Part shown: positions 42,524 through 54,000 of the stretch, piece after piece
How positions within the stretch are numbered: the first letter of the stretch is position 1
How the letters are laid out: each line of letters starts with the position of its first letter
Notes under the pieces: model-generated
What the model saw: the letters and a program-made list of their open reading frames with translations, nothing else
Told to the model about the DNA's origin: nothing
The model's database searches: none
Program-made: the position numbers and the translations under genes
Origin: Bacteroidales bacterium UBA1680
GTDB lineage: Bacteria; Bacteroidota; Bacteroidia; Bacteroidales; UBA932
Length of the DNA: 64,000 nt
NCBI GenBank assembly: GCA_002320605.1
Contig: DCKG01000034.1
Span: 1-64,000 of the forward strand
Reading direction: 5' to 3'

Positions 42524-44149
42524 CTACCTGGGATTTGGATCGTCTTCAATGTACTCACGCCAGTGCATATTCCTGATTTCAAGCTCGATGCCACCGCCAT
42601 CACCGACATCGAAACGAACCTGATCGTTGGCATTGCCGCCCCAGCCGAATTTATTGAACGAGTCGGAGAAGTTGATCTTCATCGTTGTCCACTCGGCGGC
42701 GGCGTTGATTTGGAACTCTGTCTCTTTGCCTCCGGCAGGACCACCGACACCAAAGCCATTAGGGCACCAGAAGAATTCGCAACGTATGTTCTGATTGCAC
42801 TTGTATTGGAACACCAGCACCGGACCGGCTACAGCTCCCTTCATCTTGTTCAGAGGCAACCATGGGTCTCCGCCGGAAGTCTTGTACAAGTACTGACTTG
42901 GATTATCAGGATTGGTTGGCGTAGCGGTAACATTATTGACCCAGCCGGCAGGCGCTCCTGGCATAGGAACCATGTACTCGATTGACGGATAATACGTAGG
43001 GTCATCGTCCGGATCAGGCTGAAGTTCCTTTGCAGCTGCATCGGCATAATGGTCGGCTGCGTCAGCATAATAGGCGAGGAACTCTCCCATGAAAGAGAAT
43101 GGCATCGGGGTCACCGCATAGACCCTGATCCATCTTGCAATCAGAGGATCGAAGTTGTAGGCGTGATTGTAGTTGAGCTTGGAATCGAACTCATACGTTC
43201 CGATTTCCGTGAAGTTCTGGCCATCGTTGCTGTATTCAAACTTAACCTTGTTCGGAGAAGTCTGCATAATGTTGTTGGCATTGGTACCCTTTCCCCTGAC
43301 AAGTTCAATCCAATTGATCTTGTGAGGTGCCCTCATGTCAATGATGAACCAGTGGCCGTACTCAGACTCAGCGATTGCTGGATTGGTGACCCAGATGCTT
43401 CCCTCATCGTAGTCCAGAAGATTCTTTGTCGGGAACGCATCCCACTGGCTCGAGCTTACTGGCACGAACATCCTGTTGTGAGGAATTTCGCCTCTGAGAG
43501 GGGTGCATTCCAGAGTAGTAGGCTCTGACACGTTGCCCGAAGCGTCGCTTGACGTGACGGCGATCGTCGTAGGATCTGCGAAAGCATAGATTTCAACTCC
43601 ATCGGACTTATCTGACTTCACTGTTTTGGACTGCGTCTGTCCGTTCACGTCTTTGAAAGAAACATTGACCGTGATGGGAGCGTTATACTCATTCTCCCAG
43701 GAAACATAAGCGCCTTCGACATAAGGCTCAGCCTTTGCTGTCGAAGCGATATATTTATATGCGCTCGCTACATCCTCAGGCGCACAGGACACGCTCTGAG
43801 TAGGCCCTGGCCAGCCATCGGAAGTGAATGGGGTAACGAAGAACTCGTACGTGTTCGTGTCGGTGAATCCCGGAATCAGCACGCTGGTGTAGCCTCTCCC
43901 CATTTTTGCATAGTCACTGTATTTGCTGACTTTCATCTTGACTGTGTCGCCGTCAGCGTTGACATATCTTACCATTGAATAGTAATACTTTTCAGCGGCA
44001 GGATTCGTCCATTTCAAGATGACTGATTGAATTCTCGGCTCAGCGGTCAAGCTCTGCACCTGCTCGATGTTTCCATCATTTCCATCATCGCAAGACCAGA
44101 CAAGCGCCGCAACCGCAAGAAGAATAAGAATGTATTTTTTCATATTCAT
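42524..44149 (-). CDS. DUF5000/F5-8C-type surface glycan-binding lipoprotein
   Basis: A 541-residue lipoprotein (MKKYILILLAVAALVWSC). The N-terminal part has two fibronectin-like repeats (from LTAEPRIQSVILKWTNP and PYVEGAYVSWENEYN), as in DUF4959/DUF5126-type proteins. A discoidin-like domain follows, with NRMFVPVSSSQWDAFPTKN, WFIIDMRAPHKINWIELV, and FEYSNDGQNFTEIGTYEF. The last 130 residues form another beta-rich domain ending in DVGDGGGIELEI. Proteins of this build sit after SusD in many utilisation loci and help bind glycan on the cell surface. It has no hydrolase motif. It starts 16 nt after SusD. Confidence 0.85.
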   Translation of the reverse strand: MNMKKYILILLAVAALVWSCDDGNDGNIEQVQSLTAEPRIQSVILKWTNPAAEKYYYSMVRYVNADGDTVKMKVSKYSDYAKMGRGYTSVLIPGFTDTNTYEFFVTPFTSDGWPGPTQSVSCAPEDVASAYKYIASTAKAEPYVEGAYVSWENEYNAPITVNVSFKDVNGQTQSKTVKSDKSDGVEIYAFADPTTIAVTSSDASGNVSEPTTLECTPLRGEIPHNRMFVPVSSSQWDAFPTKNLLDYDEGSIWVTNPAIAESEYGHWFIIDMRAPHKINWIELVRGKGTNANNIMQTSPNKVKFEYSNDGQNFTEIGTYEFDSKLNYNHAYNFDPLIARWIRVYAVTPMPFSFMGEFLAYYADAADHYADAAAKELQPDPDDDPTYYPSIEYMVPMPGAPAGWVNNVTATPTNPDNPSQYLYKTSGGDPWLPLNKMKGAVAGPVLVFQYKCNQNIRCEFFWCPNGFGVGGPAGGKETEFQINAAAEWTTMKINFSDSFNKFGWGGNANDQVRFDVGDGGGIELEIRNMHWREYIEDDPNPR

Positions 44150-44165
44150 AATTTTTCAATATTAA

Positions 44166-45902
44166 TCATTCCCAACCCGGATTCTGCCAGCCGGTTCCCG
44201 TCAGCTTCAATGTCTTTGTCTCCTCTGACTGGTCGATAGGATAGAGCAGGAATTTGTCATCGGCTGAAGGCCTGGCGTCAAAACCGAAACGCTTCAAAGT
44301 GCCATCATCCTGAACATTCGCTCCCGTTAGGTATCTAGTCTCGCCGATTTCCTTCCAGCGGCGAAGGCTGAAGAATCGGTCGTCTTCGAGGGCGAACTCG
44401 ACCCTCCTCTCATTCTTGTAGCGAGCCTCGAAAGCAGAAGCCGAGAGGCCAGAAGGAATCTCCGGCATTCCAACCCTTGCCCTTATGACATTCAAGGCAT
44501 CACGGGCAGAAAGATTCAAACCGTCAACAGCGACCTTGTTATCCGGACCGCTGACCTGGTAGGCTATCTCTGCAAAGTTAAAATACAATGCCGGTAGCCT
44601 TATGATTCTTACAAAGCCATCGGAATTCGCATTCCTGTTCGAGGCATCGTGGGCATATTTACGCATGTAATAGCCTGTGTGAGTATAGCGTTTGCTGGTA
44701 GGGTTTATAGCGCAGTTGCCACCGGACTTGGTGCTCACGACATCAGTCCCTCTCGTCGAGCCATTGTAGAATACCGTAGCGTAGAAGCGAGGATCCCTGT
44801 TTTCGAATGGCTTTGCAGGGTCATATAACGTATTGGCTGCATTGTAGTTAGGCTCCAGATGCCGAGCATCCTGATACGGTTTCTCCGGATTTAGCACAGG
44901 CTGTCCGTCAGTGGTCTCGTAGGCATCAACTAATTCCTGGGTTGGACAGTTCCCGGCAGAGGTTTGTCCGCCGACGACAGGAAGACCGCTGGAGCCCCAG
45001 ATCGAAACCTGGAATGCTCCCCAGATAGTTTCCTTATCCCTTGCCCTCAAATCGTTAGGATTATAGAGGAAATAGTTGGCATAGGCGTTGTATTCACCTG
45101 ACACAGAGGCATCAGTCCAGAGGCTGAAATCATGCTTGAGGAGTTCCGACAGAGAGGTCGCTACGATTTCCAAAGCCTGTTGCCTGGTGTAAACTCCATC
45201 GCTTTCCCACAAAGGACTGACGGCGAGAGTCGCAGCTTCTGACTTAATCGCATACGCTACGGCCTTGGTCATGATATTCCATTGATCAGAAACTGGAAAC
45301 CATGAATAGTCTTCGCTATCATTCGTGGCTAGCGCAGCATCGCAGTCAGCAAGGATCTGCGTTACCACATCTCCAACGCGAGACCTCGTGTCAGAGGAAT
45401 AATCGTGAGCTGTGCCAACGTCGCTGGTAAAGATAGGGACAGGGCCGTATCTCTTTATGAGCTGCAGATAATATAACGCCCTGAGAGTTAATGCCTGAGC
45501 CTTCCACCCGGCCTTCTCGTAATCGGAATATGCCGGAGCATTGTCCACGTTGGCAATGAAGACATTGCACATGCGGATCCCTTGAAAATATCGAGTCCAT
45601 ACGCTGCCTTCCCAGTTACGGCCGGCGAAATTGCTGGCATCCATTCCTTGCACATACCAATAATCGTAAGCAGATCCTGCGTCAACCTCATTGCTATTCA
45701 CAGCATCGTCAGTGAAAGAGCCTATGAAGGCGCTGGATCCAGGAATATAATTGTAGCACGAGTTCAGATATCCCCTGGTCCTGTTACGGTCGGTGAATAC
45801 ATCCTTCATGTTGATTGTTCCATTCGTGCGCAGATCCAGCCTGTCATTGCAGGCAGGCAGCAGACAGAGCAGTGAAAGGAGAATAAAAATATATTTTTTC
45901 AT
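44166..45902 (-). CDS. SusD/RagB-type surface lipoprotein, second pair
   Basis: A 578-residue lipoprotein (MKKYIFILLSLLCLLPAC, Cys18) of the SusD family. It shows the N-terminal RGYLNSCYNYIPG, the helical ALTLRALYYLQLIKRYGPV, and the C-terminal PALYFNFAEIAYQ, LNVIRARVGMPEIP, KNERRVEFALEDDRFFSLR and the final TGTGWQNPGWE. SusD proteins cap the SusC channel and bind glycan. It follows its SusC partner by 30 nt. Starts further upstream are possible, but the signal peptide begins at 45902. Confidence 0.93.
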   Translation of the reverse strand: MKKYIFILLSLLCLLPACNDRLDLRTNGTINMKDVFTDRNRTRGYLNSCYNYIPGSSAFIGSFTDDAVNSNEVDAGSAYDYWYVQGMDASNFAGRNWEGSVWTRYFQGIRMCNVFIANVDNAPAYSDYEKAGWKAQALTLRALYYLQLIKRYGPVPIFTSDVGTAHDYSSDTRSRVGDVVTQILADCDAALATNDSEDYSWFPVSDQWNIMTKAVAYAIKSEAATLAVSPLWESDGVYTRQQALEIVATSLSELLKHDFSLWTDASVSGEYNAYANYFLYNPNDLRARDKETIWGAFQVSIWGSSGLPVVGGQTSAGNCPTQELVDAYETTDGQPVLNPEKPYQDARHLEPNYNAANTLYDPAKPFENRDPRFYATVFYNGSTRGTDVVSTKSGGNCAINPTSKRYTHTGYYMRKYAHDASNRNANSDGFVRIIRLPALYFNFAEIAYQVSGPDNKVAVDGLNLSARDALNVIRARVGMPEIPSGLSASAFEARYKNERRVEFALEDDRFFSLRRWKEIGETRYLTGANVQDDGTLKRFGFDARPSADDKFLLYPIDQSEETKTLKLTGTGWQNPGWE

Positions 45903-45932
45903 ATCATTCAGATTTTTCATCGTTATACACAC

Positions 45933-48900
45933 CTAGAATGAGACATTGAAACCGACCCTGTACATCCTGTACACAGGCATCTCGAAAGGGTTGCCCTCGA
46001 CAGGCAAGTCTTTGTGATGAATCCTATCCAAAGTGAAGAGATTCTGACCGCCGACATAAAGCCTGAGTTCTCCTGCTCCCAGGTAGTCGCATACTTTCTT
46101 AGGGAACTTATAAGAAACCTCGACGTTTTTCAAGCGTATGAAGTCTGCTTTCTTGAAGAAATAGTTGCTGGTCTGCCCATTCGTGGTTGAATTCGTAGAA
46201 AGAGCAGGCCAATCAATCTCTTCATCATTCAGCCACTTCTCCGCAGTCCATGCTTTTAATGAGCGATTGGTGTAGATTCCGTCTCCGACTGTCTGTGACG
46301 AGTAAACTCCTTTATAATCTCTCCAATAATCAGCGACGCCTTGGAACAAGAGGGACACCTCAACGTTCTTGTATCCTGCCCCGATAGTGAATCCGAAATT
46401 ATACCTAGGCAGGAATCCGTTGCCAATAGGAGCCAAGTCTTTCTCGTCTATGATGCCATCCTCATTGAGATCCTTGTACTTGATGTCACCTAGCCTTGGG
46501 GTTCCGAAAGAATATTTAGCGCTGGCATCCAGTTCATCCTGGAAATTGAACAACCCGTTTCCGTTGCTCTTGTCCACGAGATACCCCCAAGTCTGCCCTA
46601 AAGGATAGCCTTCGGTGCGATGCCTGTAGGCATAGGTCTCGTCATATTCGTTTTCACCGATGTAGATGACTTTGTTTTTGTTGTAATCCAGATGGCCGCC
46701 TACGGAAAGTTTCCAGTCATTATTGAATCGCTTGGAATAGGTCACGTTCAGCTCCCATCCTTTGTTCTCGAACTTTGCGAGATTCGTCACCGGATAAGAA
46801 CCTAGGGAAATTCCCTGATATGCCGGAACCAATGCTGTCGACTTCGCAAGACCGTTGTCAATACGCTCGTGGAAATAATCGAAGCTAACCTGGAATTGAT
46901 TCCCTATTCCGAGATCTATGCCGGCATCCCATTTGGTAATCTTCTCAGGCTCCAGGTCAGTGTTGCCGAAGACATCCTCACTGACGTTGTATCCAAGGTA
47001 ACCGAGCATTCCCCCATTGCGGACAGACACTTGATCGAGATAATCGTACCTGTCATATCCAGTTGAATCGTTTCCGGTTATGCCGTATGATCCACGGAAT
47101 TTCAGCAAAGACAGCCAAGGGGCCGCATCTTTCATGAAATTTTCATTGGAAGCAATCCACGCCGCAGATACCGAAGGGGTGAACAAAAAGCGATTGTCAC
47201 GAGGGAAATACTCGGAACCAGAGTATCCGGCAGCGAATTTAACCGCATACCTCCTAGCAAAATCGTAATTCACCTCCACGCCGGAATAGACTCTTCTGAA
47301 ATCGTAGCTTGGAGATATGTTTCCGGTATTGTCATCGAATTCCATGTAAATTCCGTAAGCATTAGCATTCACATGATGCTTTCCGAAGTCTCTGCTCCAG
47401 CCGGCCTCGCCCTTATAGGACTGATAGCCATAGAGCGCCGTACCTTTGCTATAGCCTAAAGTACCATTCTGGGTAGTGCCATACTGCGAGAAACTCAACA
47501 GAGACCAATCTTCATCTCTGGTGTACCTAGCGTATGATCTAGTCGTACTTTTCGTAGAAGTAATGTATGACAGATAGCCAACGCTTCCGCCCAGCCAGAG
47601 GCCAGGGGTCACGAAATCAAGTTTTACCCTGATTCCTGCCTGGCCGTAAATGTTGGTATTGGTCGCATTGCGGTATCCAGTCCTGTTCAAATTGCCGTAA
47701 GGAGAATTTGTCAGTTTTTCCGACACCACCACTTCGCCTTCATTCATAACGACATTGCCCTCTGCATCAAGGATCTCCGGAGTCGTGGCACCATAGATGG
47801 TGGAAGGCATATAGGTCATCAGATTATAAATTGACGAGTTTCCTCCAGCCGGATAATGATCCCTGATGAAGGAGCCGGCCATGTTCATCCAAGCGCTGAT
47901 CCAGGAATTGATGTTGATGTCGATGTTCGACCTAAAATTGAGTCTATACTTGTGATTATCGGCATCCCACTCTTTTCCGTTTATTTTTTGCTCGTCTGTC
48001 TTCCAGAAACTGCCTTGACGGAGGAAATTCAAGTTTGTGTAATATTTCACGACTTTATTGCCCCCCGAAGCGTCAAGCGCAACCCTCTGCATATGGGAGA
48101 CATCCCGGAGAATCATGTCTGCCCAGTTAGTATTAGGATAGAGAGGATCGTCTCCATCCTTCATCTTCTGAATCTGATAATCAGAAAAATAGTAATTCTT
48201 TCCCAATCCATCATTCTCAGCCGCCTGATTTCTCAGAGAGGCATATTTCCAAGAATCAAACGCATGAAGGACATAAGTCGGCTGCTCAAGCGTCTCGGAG
48301 ACATTCACGCCCACCTTAAGCTTTCCCGGGGTTCCTCTCTTAGTAGAGACTACGATAACGCCGTTTCCTCCACGAAGGCCATAAATCGCCTGCGAGGCCG
48401 CATCCTTAAGAACGCTGACAGATTCAACTTCCTCGGGAGTGATTCTGTAGAGCAGGTCGTGAGAATACGAATCGTAGAGAATCCCGTCAATGACGATGGC
48501 CGGGCTGCCGCCATGATGGGTGTGGAGACCGCGGACAAACATGCTCAAGCTCTCAGCTGTCGGCTCGAAGCCGTTTTCAATCGTAGTGAGCCCTGGCAGG
48601 ATGCCAGAGAGCGTTCCTTGGAGCCTGGACATGAGAGACTTTCCGAGAGTTTTAGAGTCTACCGTAGAAACTGCGTCCGAAACGACTTCCCGATACTGCG
48701 AGACATTTCCCAGATTTACTTTTTCTGCGAGATTATGGGCATCGTCTTCAAGCACGATGTTTAATTCTGCGGCGACAGGGGCGGTCTTTTGCTTATAGCC
48801 AAGCATGGAGAACGTCACATTTGCCGATGCGTCCGTAAGGACAGCGAAATTACCATCCTTATCAGTTATGTAGATATCTTTGTTTCCGACAGATAGCACA

Positions 48901-49028
48901 ACCCCCGGAATCGGATTCCCATACACATCTTTTACCGTGCCAGTCATAGCGATTTCCGACTGGGCCCTGACCATGAGGCCAGACCCTAGGAACAGAATCG
49001 CGAGTATAGCAATTATATATTTGTTCAT
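45933..49028 (-). CDS. SusC/RagA-type TonB-linked outer membrane transporter, second pair
   Basis: A 1031-residue outer-membrane transporter with a signal peptide (MNKYIIAILAILFLGSGLMV), a carboxypeptidase-like domain (MTGTVKDVYGNPIPGVVLS), a plug with FVRGLHTHHGGSPAIVIDG and VSVLKDAASQAIYGLRGGNG, and a large barrel ending VGFNVSF. The usual SusC plug-entry motif LDEVVVVGYG is missing; LAEKVNLGNVSQYREVVSD stands there instead, so this transporter diverges in the TonB-facing segment. It pairs with the SusD at 44166-45902 and differs strongly from the first SusC, suggesting a different ligand or accessory role. Confidence 0.93.
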   Translation of the reverse strand: MNKYIIAILAILFLGSGLMVRAQSEIAMTGTVKDVYGNPIPGVVLSVGNKDIYITDKDGNFAVLTDASANVTFSMLGYKQKTAPVAAELNIVLEDDAHNLAEKVNLGNVSQYREVVSDAVSTVDSKTLGKSLMSRLQGTLSGILPGLTTIENGFEPTAESLSMFVRGLHTHHGGSPAIVIDGILYDSYSHDLLYRITPEEVESVSVLKDAASQAIYGLRGGNGVIVVSTKRGTPGKLKVGVNVSETLEQPTYVLHAFDSWKYASLRNQAAENDGLGKNYYFSDYQIQKMKDGDDPLYPNTNWADMILRDVSHMQRVALDASGGNKVVKYYTNLNFLRQGSFWKTDEQKINGKEWDADNHKYRLNFRSNIDININSWISAWMNMAGSFIRDHYPAGGNSSIYNLMTYMPSTIYGATTPEILDAEGNVVMNEGEVVVSEKLTNSPYGNLNRTGYRNATNTNIYGQAGIRVKLDFVTPGLWLGGSVGYLSYITSTKSTTRSYARYTRDEDWSLLSFSQYGTTQNGTLGYSKGTALYGYQSYKGEAGWSRDFGKHHVNANAYGIYMEFDDNTGNISPSYDFRRVYSGVEVNYDFARRYAVKFAAGYSGSEYFPRDNRFLFTPSVSAAWIASNENFMKDAAPWLSLLKFRGSYGITGNDSTGYDRYDYLDQVSVRNGGMLGYLGYNVSEDVFGNTDLEPEKITKWDAGIDLGIGNQFQVSFDYFHERIDNGLAKSTALVPAYQGISLGSYPVTNLAKFENKGWELNVTYSKRFNNDWKLSVGGHLDYNKNKVIYIGENEYDETYAYRHRTEGYPLGQTWGYLVDKSNGNGLFNFQDELDASAKYSFGTPRLGDIKYKDLNEDGIIDEKDLAPIGNGFLPRYNFGFTIGAGYKNVEVSLLFQGVADYWRDYKGVYSSQTVGDGIYTNRSLKAWTAEKWLNDEEIDWPALSTNSTTNGQTSNYFFKKADFIRLKNVEVSYKFPKKVCDYLGAGELRLYVGGQNLFTLDRIHHKDLPVEGNPFEMPVYRMYRVGFNVSF

Positions 49029-49061
49029 AATAAATTCGATATAATTAATACGGATTAACCA

Positions 49062-51044
49062 TTACCAACCAGGGTTCTGCCAATTTTCACCCGTAATGGA
49101 GATCATATTATTTACCTCCGTCAGAGGGATGGCGACTTTGAGCCACTTGTTGGGCCAGCAATTTCTCTCTTTAAGAGTCGTGCGCTCGTATTTGTATGAC
49201 CCGTCTTTCATGTGGGTTATGTGCGCTCCAGTAATCCAGCGATCAGTCGCAGAGAGATTTCCGTCCGGAGTCTGCCAGCGGCGGACATCAAAGTAACGGT
49301 TGCCTTCCAAGGCAAATTCGACTCTGCGCTCATTATGGATACGGAGTATCAGGGCATTCCCGGTGACGCTGCTCGGAATTGCAGGCATGCCTACCCTTGC
49401 GCGAACCACGTTCATGGCAGTCCTTGCCTCATCCTCATGACCAGCATTGGCTGCGGCTTCCGCAAGATTGAGATAAATTTCCGCAAGGCGGTAATCTTTG
49501 TGCCTAGCTCCGCCAAGACGGTTGTTCATTCCGCTGTTCGGATGCAGGAACTTACGCTCGTAATAACCAGTTCTGGTGTATGTCCTGCCGGTCATAGATC
49601 TTCCGGTTTTAGGCTCGGGCGTGTTCTCAATAGTTCCGTCATTCTTCTGGTACGCATCCCAAGTAGCCACGATTCTGGTCCTTCTGCCTTTCTTGCCAGG
49701 ATAATTCTCAAAACAGAGCACGTCTTCCTGGTCCTCGATAGTCCATTCGCAATACCTCTTAGAACCATTGTAATAGATGGATGCATAGAACCTTGGATCC
49801 CTGTTGGCATAAGGATTCTGAGGGTCGTACATCGCATTCGCCGAATTGTAGTTCGGCTGCAGATGCATCTCGTCATTGTACGGCTTTTCCAAGTTCAGGA
49901 CAGTCTGCCCATTCACGGTCTCGTAAGCATCTACCAAATCCTGCGATGGGCAAGTGCCCGTTTTGTAGCCGCAGATTGCGCCAATACCATCGACATTTGA
50001 GACATCTCCATTGTTGTTGATCAGCTGGAAGATGGTCTCCTTGTCAGCAGGTGACTGGGAATATTCTCCAGAGTTGCAGAAATATTCATTATACAAAGCA
50101 GCATAGGCATTGTAGTTCTGAGCCTCACCGGATGTGGTATAGCCTGGCATGTGCAGGTGCTCGGCATTCGGCCCCCATTCTGATGTCCTAGAAACTTTGT
50201 CGTAAAGTCTGTAATCATTAGATGTCAGAGCTGCGAGCGCCTGCTTGCTTATCTGATACGCTTCTTCCCAATGGTTTTCGCCATCAGCGTACAGAGGGCT
50301 GGCCGCAAAAAGCGTCATTCTAGATTTAATAGCCCAGGCAAGAGCCTTCGTGACCCTCATGTCCTCACTGCCCGAAGTGATTCTCCAAGGCAGCTGATCG
50401 CAGGAGAGAGCAACGTCGCACTCCTTGACGATGAACTGAACGACCTCGTAATAACTTGAACGCTTGGCCTGCGAAAAGTCGGAAGTATAAGTTAAAGGCT
50501 CTTCTATGATAGGGAGCCCGCAACCGAACCATTGCAGAAGCTCAGTATAGTAGTACGCTCTGAGCAAATGTGCTTCCGCAGTCCAGCGTGCCCTGTCGTC
50601 CTCGCTTTTGACACTGGCTTTCTCTATATTCTGAAGGAATATCCCGCAATTGCGGATCCTGGAGAAATACATCTGCCAATAATTCATCGACAAGTTTTCA
50701 CCGCCAACTGCCCACACAGGATGGCTTGAAGCTGAGGCATTACCATCATAGATCAGCCTGGATGCAGCCCAGTCTACATCTAGATCGTCACCATCCCATG
50801 AATCGTCACTCCAGTCCACAGGGCCGCGGCTCCAGAAGAAGTAGTGCAGTCCCTTGTTAGGCAGAGATGAGTAACATGTATTCAAATAGTACATGGTCCT
50901 ATCATTGTCTGAGAAGACCTCTTCCAAGGAGATGTCCCCCGACGGAGCCACATCGAGAGCATCGGAGCAAGAGCTAAGCAGAAGCGCAAAGCTCATGAAT
51001 ATCGTCATTTTTGAATATATCTTTTTCATATTCATAGTTTTCAT
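49062..51044 (-). CDS. SusD/RagB-type surface lipoprotein, first pair
   Basis: A 660-residue SusD homologue with the signal MTIFMSFALLLSSC. It shows TMYYLNTCYSSLPNKGL, EAHLLRAYYYTELLQWFG, LAEIYLNLAEAAANAGHED, NVVRARVGMPAIPSSV, HNERRVEFALEGNRYFDVR and TGENWQNPGW at the end. It is about 80 residues longer than the second SusD because of loop insertions (around 450-500). The SusC stop and this ATG overlap by one base (TAATG), so they are translationally coupled; an ATG at 51029 is also possible. Confidence 0.93.
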   Translation of the reverse strand: MKTMNMKKIYSKMTIFMSFALLLSSCSDALDVAPSGDISLEEVFSDNDRTMYYLNTCYSSLPNKGLHYFFWSRGPVDWSDDSWDGDDLDVDWAASRLIYDGNASASSHPVWAVGGENLSMNYWQMYFSRIRNCGIFLQNIEKASVKSEDDRARWTAEAHLLRAYYYTELLQWFGCGLPIIEEPLTYTSDFSQAKRSSYYEVVQFIVKECDVALSCDQLPWRITSGSEDMRVTKALAWAIKSRMTLFAASPLYADGENHWEEAYQISKQALAALTSNDYRLYDKVSRTSEWGPNAEHLHMPGYTTSGEAQNYNAYAALYNEYFCNSGEYSQSPADKETIFQLINNNGDVSNVDGIGAICGYKTGTCPSQDLVDAYETVNGQTVLNLEKPYNDEMHLQPNYNSANAMYDPQNPYANRDPRFYASIYYNGSKRYCEWTIEDQEDVLCFENYPGKKGRRTRIVATWDAYQKNDGTIENTPEPKTGRSMTGRTYTRTGYYERKFLHPNSGMNNRLGGARHKDYRLAEIYLNLAEAAANAGHEDEARTAMNVVRARVGMPAIPSSVTGNALILRIHNERRVEFALEGNRYFDVRRWQTPDGNLSATDRWITGAHITHMKDGSYKYERTTLKERNCWPNKWLKVAIPLTEVNNMISITGENWQNPGW

Positions 51045-54000
51045 TAGAAGTTTACATTGACACCGACGCTGACATTCTTCGTGATAGGATAACCGTAGTT
51101 ACTATTCTGCTCTGGGTCAATGTGGGTGATTCTCAGATGATTCCAGTCGTAGAGATTCTGGCCGCTGGCATAGATTCTTAGAGACTTAACGCCAGCTTTC
51201 GACAAGAATCTGAAAGGGAGAGTGTAACCAATCTCAATATTCTTGAGCCTCAGGAAGGCGCGGTTCTGGATGAAGAAATCGTTCTGCCTATGGCTGACAG
51301 ATTGCGCCGTCGATAGGGCTGGATAAGAAATCTTCTCTCCATTCTGCCAGCGTTCCTGCGTCCAAGCCTGCCTGGTCCATTCGAAGAATGTTCCTGCTTT
51401 CGTGTATTCAATTACGCCCTGGCCGCTGAAATATTTGGAATATTGACCAACGCCAGAGAAGAGAACATTGATATCGAAGCCTTTTATGTTGGCGCTCAAG
51501 TTGATTCCATAAACTATTCCCGGGATGGATGTTGAATATCCGATAGGGGAATAATCCTTGTCGTCAATCTTCTGGTCGCCATTTATGTCCTTATAGACGA
51601 AATCTCCGACTCTAGGCGTTCCGAAAGCATAGGGATAATAACTGTCGATTTCCTCCTGAGAAGTGAAATAGCCCTTGCCTGGCGAATTCCAGTCAATCTT
51701 ATAACCCCAAGCCTGCCCCAGCCTTTGGCCTTCTACACGATAACGATAAGCATAGTCTTCCGTTCTCATAGGCTCATCATATTCAATCACCTTATTCTTA
51801 TTGTAGCCGAAGTTGCCTTTTACGCTGAAAGAATAATCTTTATTGAAAGTGTGGCTGTAGGAAAGTTCTACCTCAAAGCCTTTATTGTCAACTTTGCCCA
51901 TGTTCACTGCCGGGATGTTTCCGGAAGGAACGCCTTGGAACTGAGGGATGGTCTGTCTGTTGATCAGAATATGATCCCGGTTCTCCTTGAAAAGATCGAC
52001 ATTCAATCTCAAGTCCTTGAAAAGTCCTAGTTCAAATCCCAGATTGTACTTATGAGCGACTTCCCACTGGATCTCCTTGTTCCCGATCTTGCCTTCGCTG
52101 ATTGTGTGACCGCCAAGACCTCCAGTGTTCGTTCCACCGCCATTTGCGCTCATGTGATCCAAGTATAGGAATCTAATTTTGCCCATGCTGTCATTTCCGA
52201 CTTCTCCGTATGAAGCACGGAATTTCAGCCAAGTGACAACTGAATTGTCTTTTAGGAAATTCTCGTTGCTGGCCACCCAGCCTATAGATCCTGCCGGGAA
52301 GAAACCAAACCTGTTGTTAGGAGCGAACTGCTCCGATCCATTGTAACCGAAATTAGCTTCAGCAAGGTATTTGTCTTCATAAGAGTAAGTGAATCTCGCC
52401 GAAGTACCGATAACATTGTAAGGAATTGCATACACCCCACCTGTGTCCGTGGTCTCGTAATTTCGCCTGTTCGCTAGAACCATTGCCGTAACATTGTGCT
52501 TCCCGAAAGTCCTATTGTAATTTAGCGTTGCCTGAGCATAAATAGTGAAGTTGCTGAGACGAGAATTAGAGAGAGTCATCGACTTGTTCTTGTCCTGAAG
52601 CAATGAATATGTCAGAGCGTTGTTGGCATAGTCAACGTTCGCAGTATAGATTGGCTCTTCAATGCTGCCCTCGAGCAATCCGTAATTGTAAGTATCGTAC
52701 GAAATCATGCCGGTGAGGCTCAAGCCTTTCGTGATGAGAGAGCCTAAATCCCAGGTCATGGAAAGCTGAGCATTCAGGTTCTTTCTCTTGTCCTTGCGGA
52801 AACCTCGGCGGTTAATGATTTCGAATGCCGTACGGTCAAGATAGTTGTATGAGAGGACGTATCCATCATCAACTCCAAATTCAGACTTCGTGGTAGGACC
52901 CGGGGAAATCGGCAGGATAGTCTGACATTGATAAATAAGGTCGGTTATCATCCAGCCCGCATCACCACCATACATCGCACCCACGCAAGGCATGTTCACA
53001 TTCTCAGCATACGAAGCCAGTTTGAGGGACGCAGTCAAATTCCTCGCAAGCTGGAAATCCAGGTTGGACCTGAGGCTAAGCCTGTCCATGAAGCATTGCG
53101 GATTGTATCCAAGCTTGTCAGGGTCCTCCGTGTTAAGATTGCCGCCCTGATGGATATAGCCAAAGTTGAGGAAGTATTTCACGAAGTCAGTGCCGCCAGA
53201 CACATTCACGTTTGCTCGTGTCTGAGGGGTGTTTTTCTTGAGGTACATGTTGTACCAGTCATTGTCCGGGTACATGTACAGCCTCATCTTCTTCTGAGTC
53301 TCATAGTCAGCGGCAGAAGGATCAAGGCCCTGCAGAGGATCTCTATATTTATTGATGACCTCCTCTGAGTAAGTCGGATTTAGGCCATCATTAATCAATG
53401 CTTCATTTCGCAATTCGCAGTATTCCCAAGAATGAAGCCTCTTAGGAGTCCTGGTGAATGATGTCCAGCTCTGATCTACCGTGACATTCAGCTGAGGCTT
53501 CCCTTTCTGTCCCTGCCTGGTCTGAATAAGAATTACGCCATTGGCACCCTCGATTCCATAAAGGGCGGTCGCAGAAGCATCCTTAAGCACAGAGATGCTC
53601 TCGACCTCATTCATGTCAATGGTTCTGATGTTGTCTCTCTCAACTCCATCAACAAGAACCAGAGGTGATTTGCCATTCAGAGTCGAGGCACCACGAAGAT
53701 ACATGGTCGCACCATCGACGCCAGGCTGGCCTCCTGCATTCTGCAAGGAAGAAAGACCGGTGACGCGTCCCGCAAGGGCGTTGTCCAGACGGGTAGTAGA
53801 AGTCTTTCGCAAGTCTTGCGATGAGACCGTGGCTATGGAGCCGGTCACGGAGACTTTCCTTTGCTGGCCGTAGGCGACCATCACGACTTCGTCAAGGACC
53901 TCGGTGTCCGGGACAAGCTTCACGTTGTATTCCGTCTTGGAATCCCTGAATTTCTGCGTAACGTAACCTATGCAGGAGACTACGACCACCGAATTGTTCG

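Noticed and set aside
47856..48764. 302-codon open frame antisense to the second SusC gene
   Set aside because: Shadow of a well-supported SusC reading frame; no recognisable domain.
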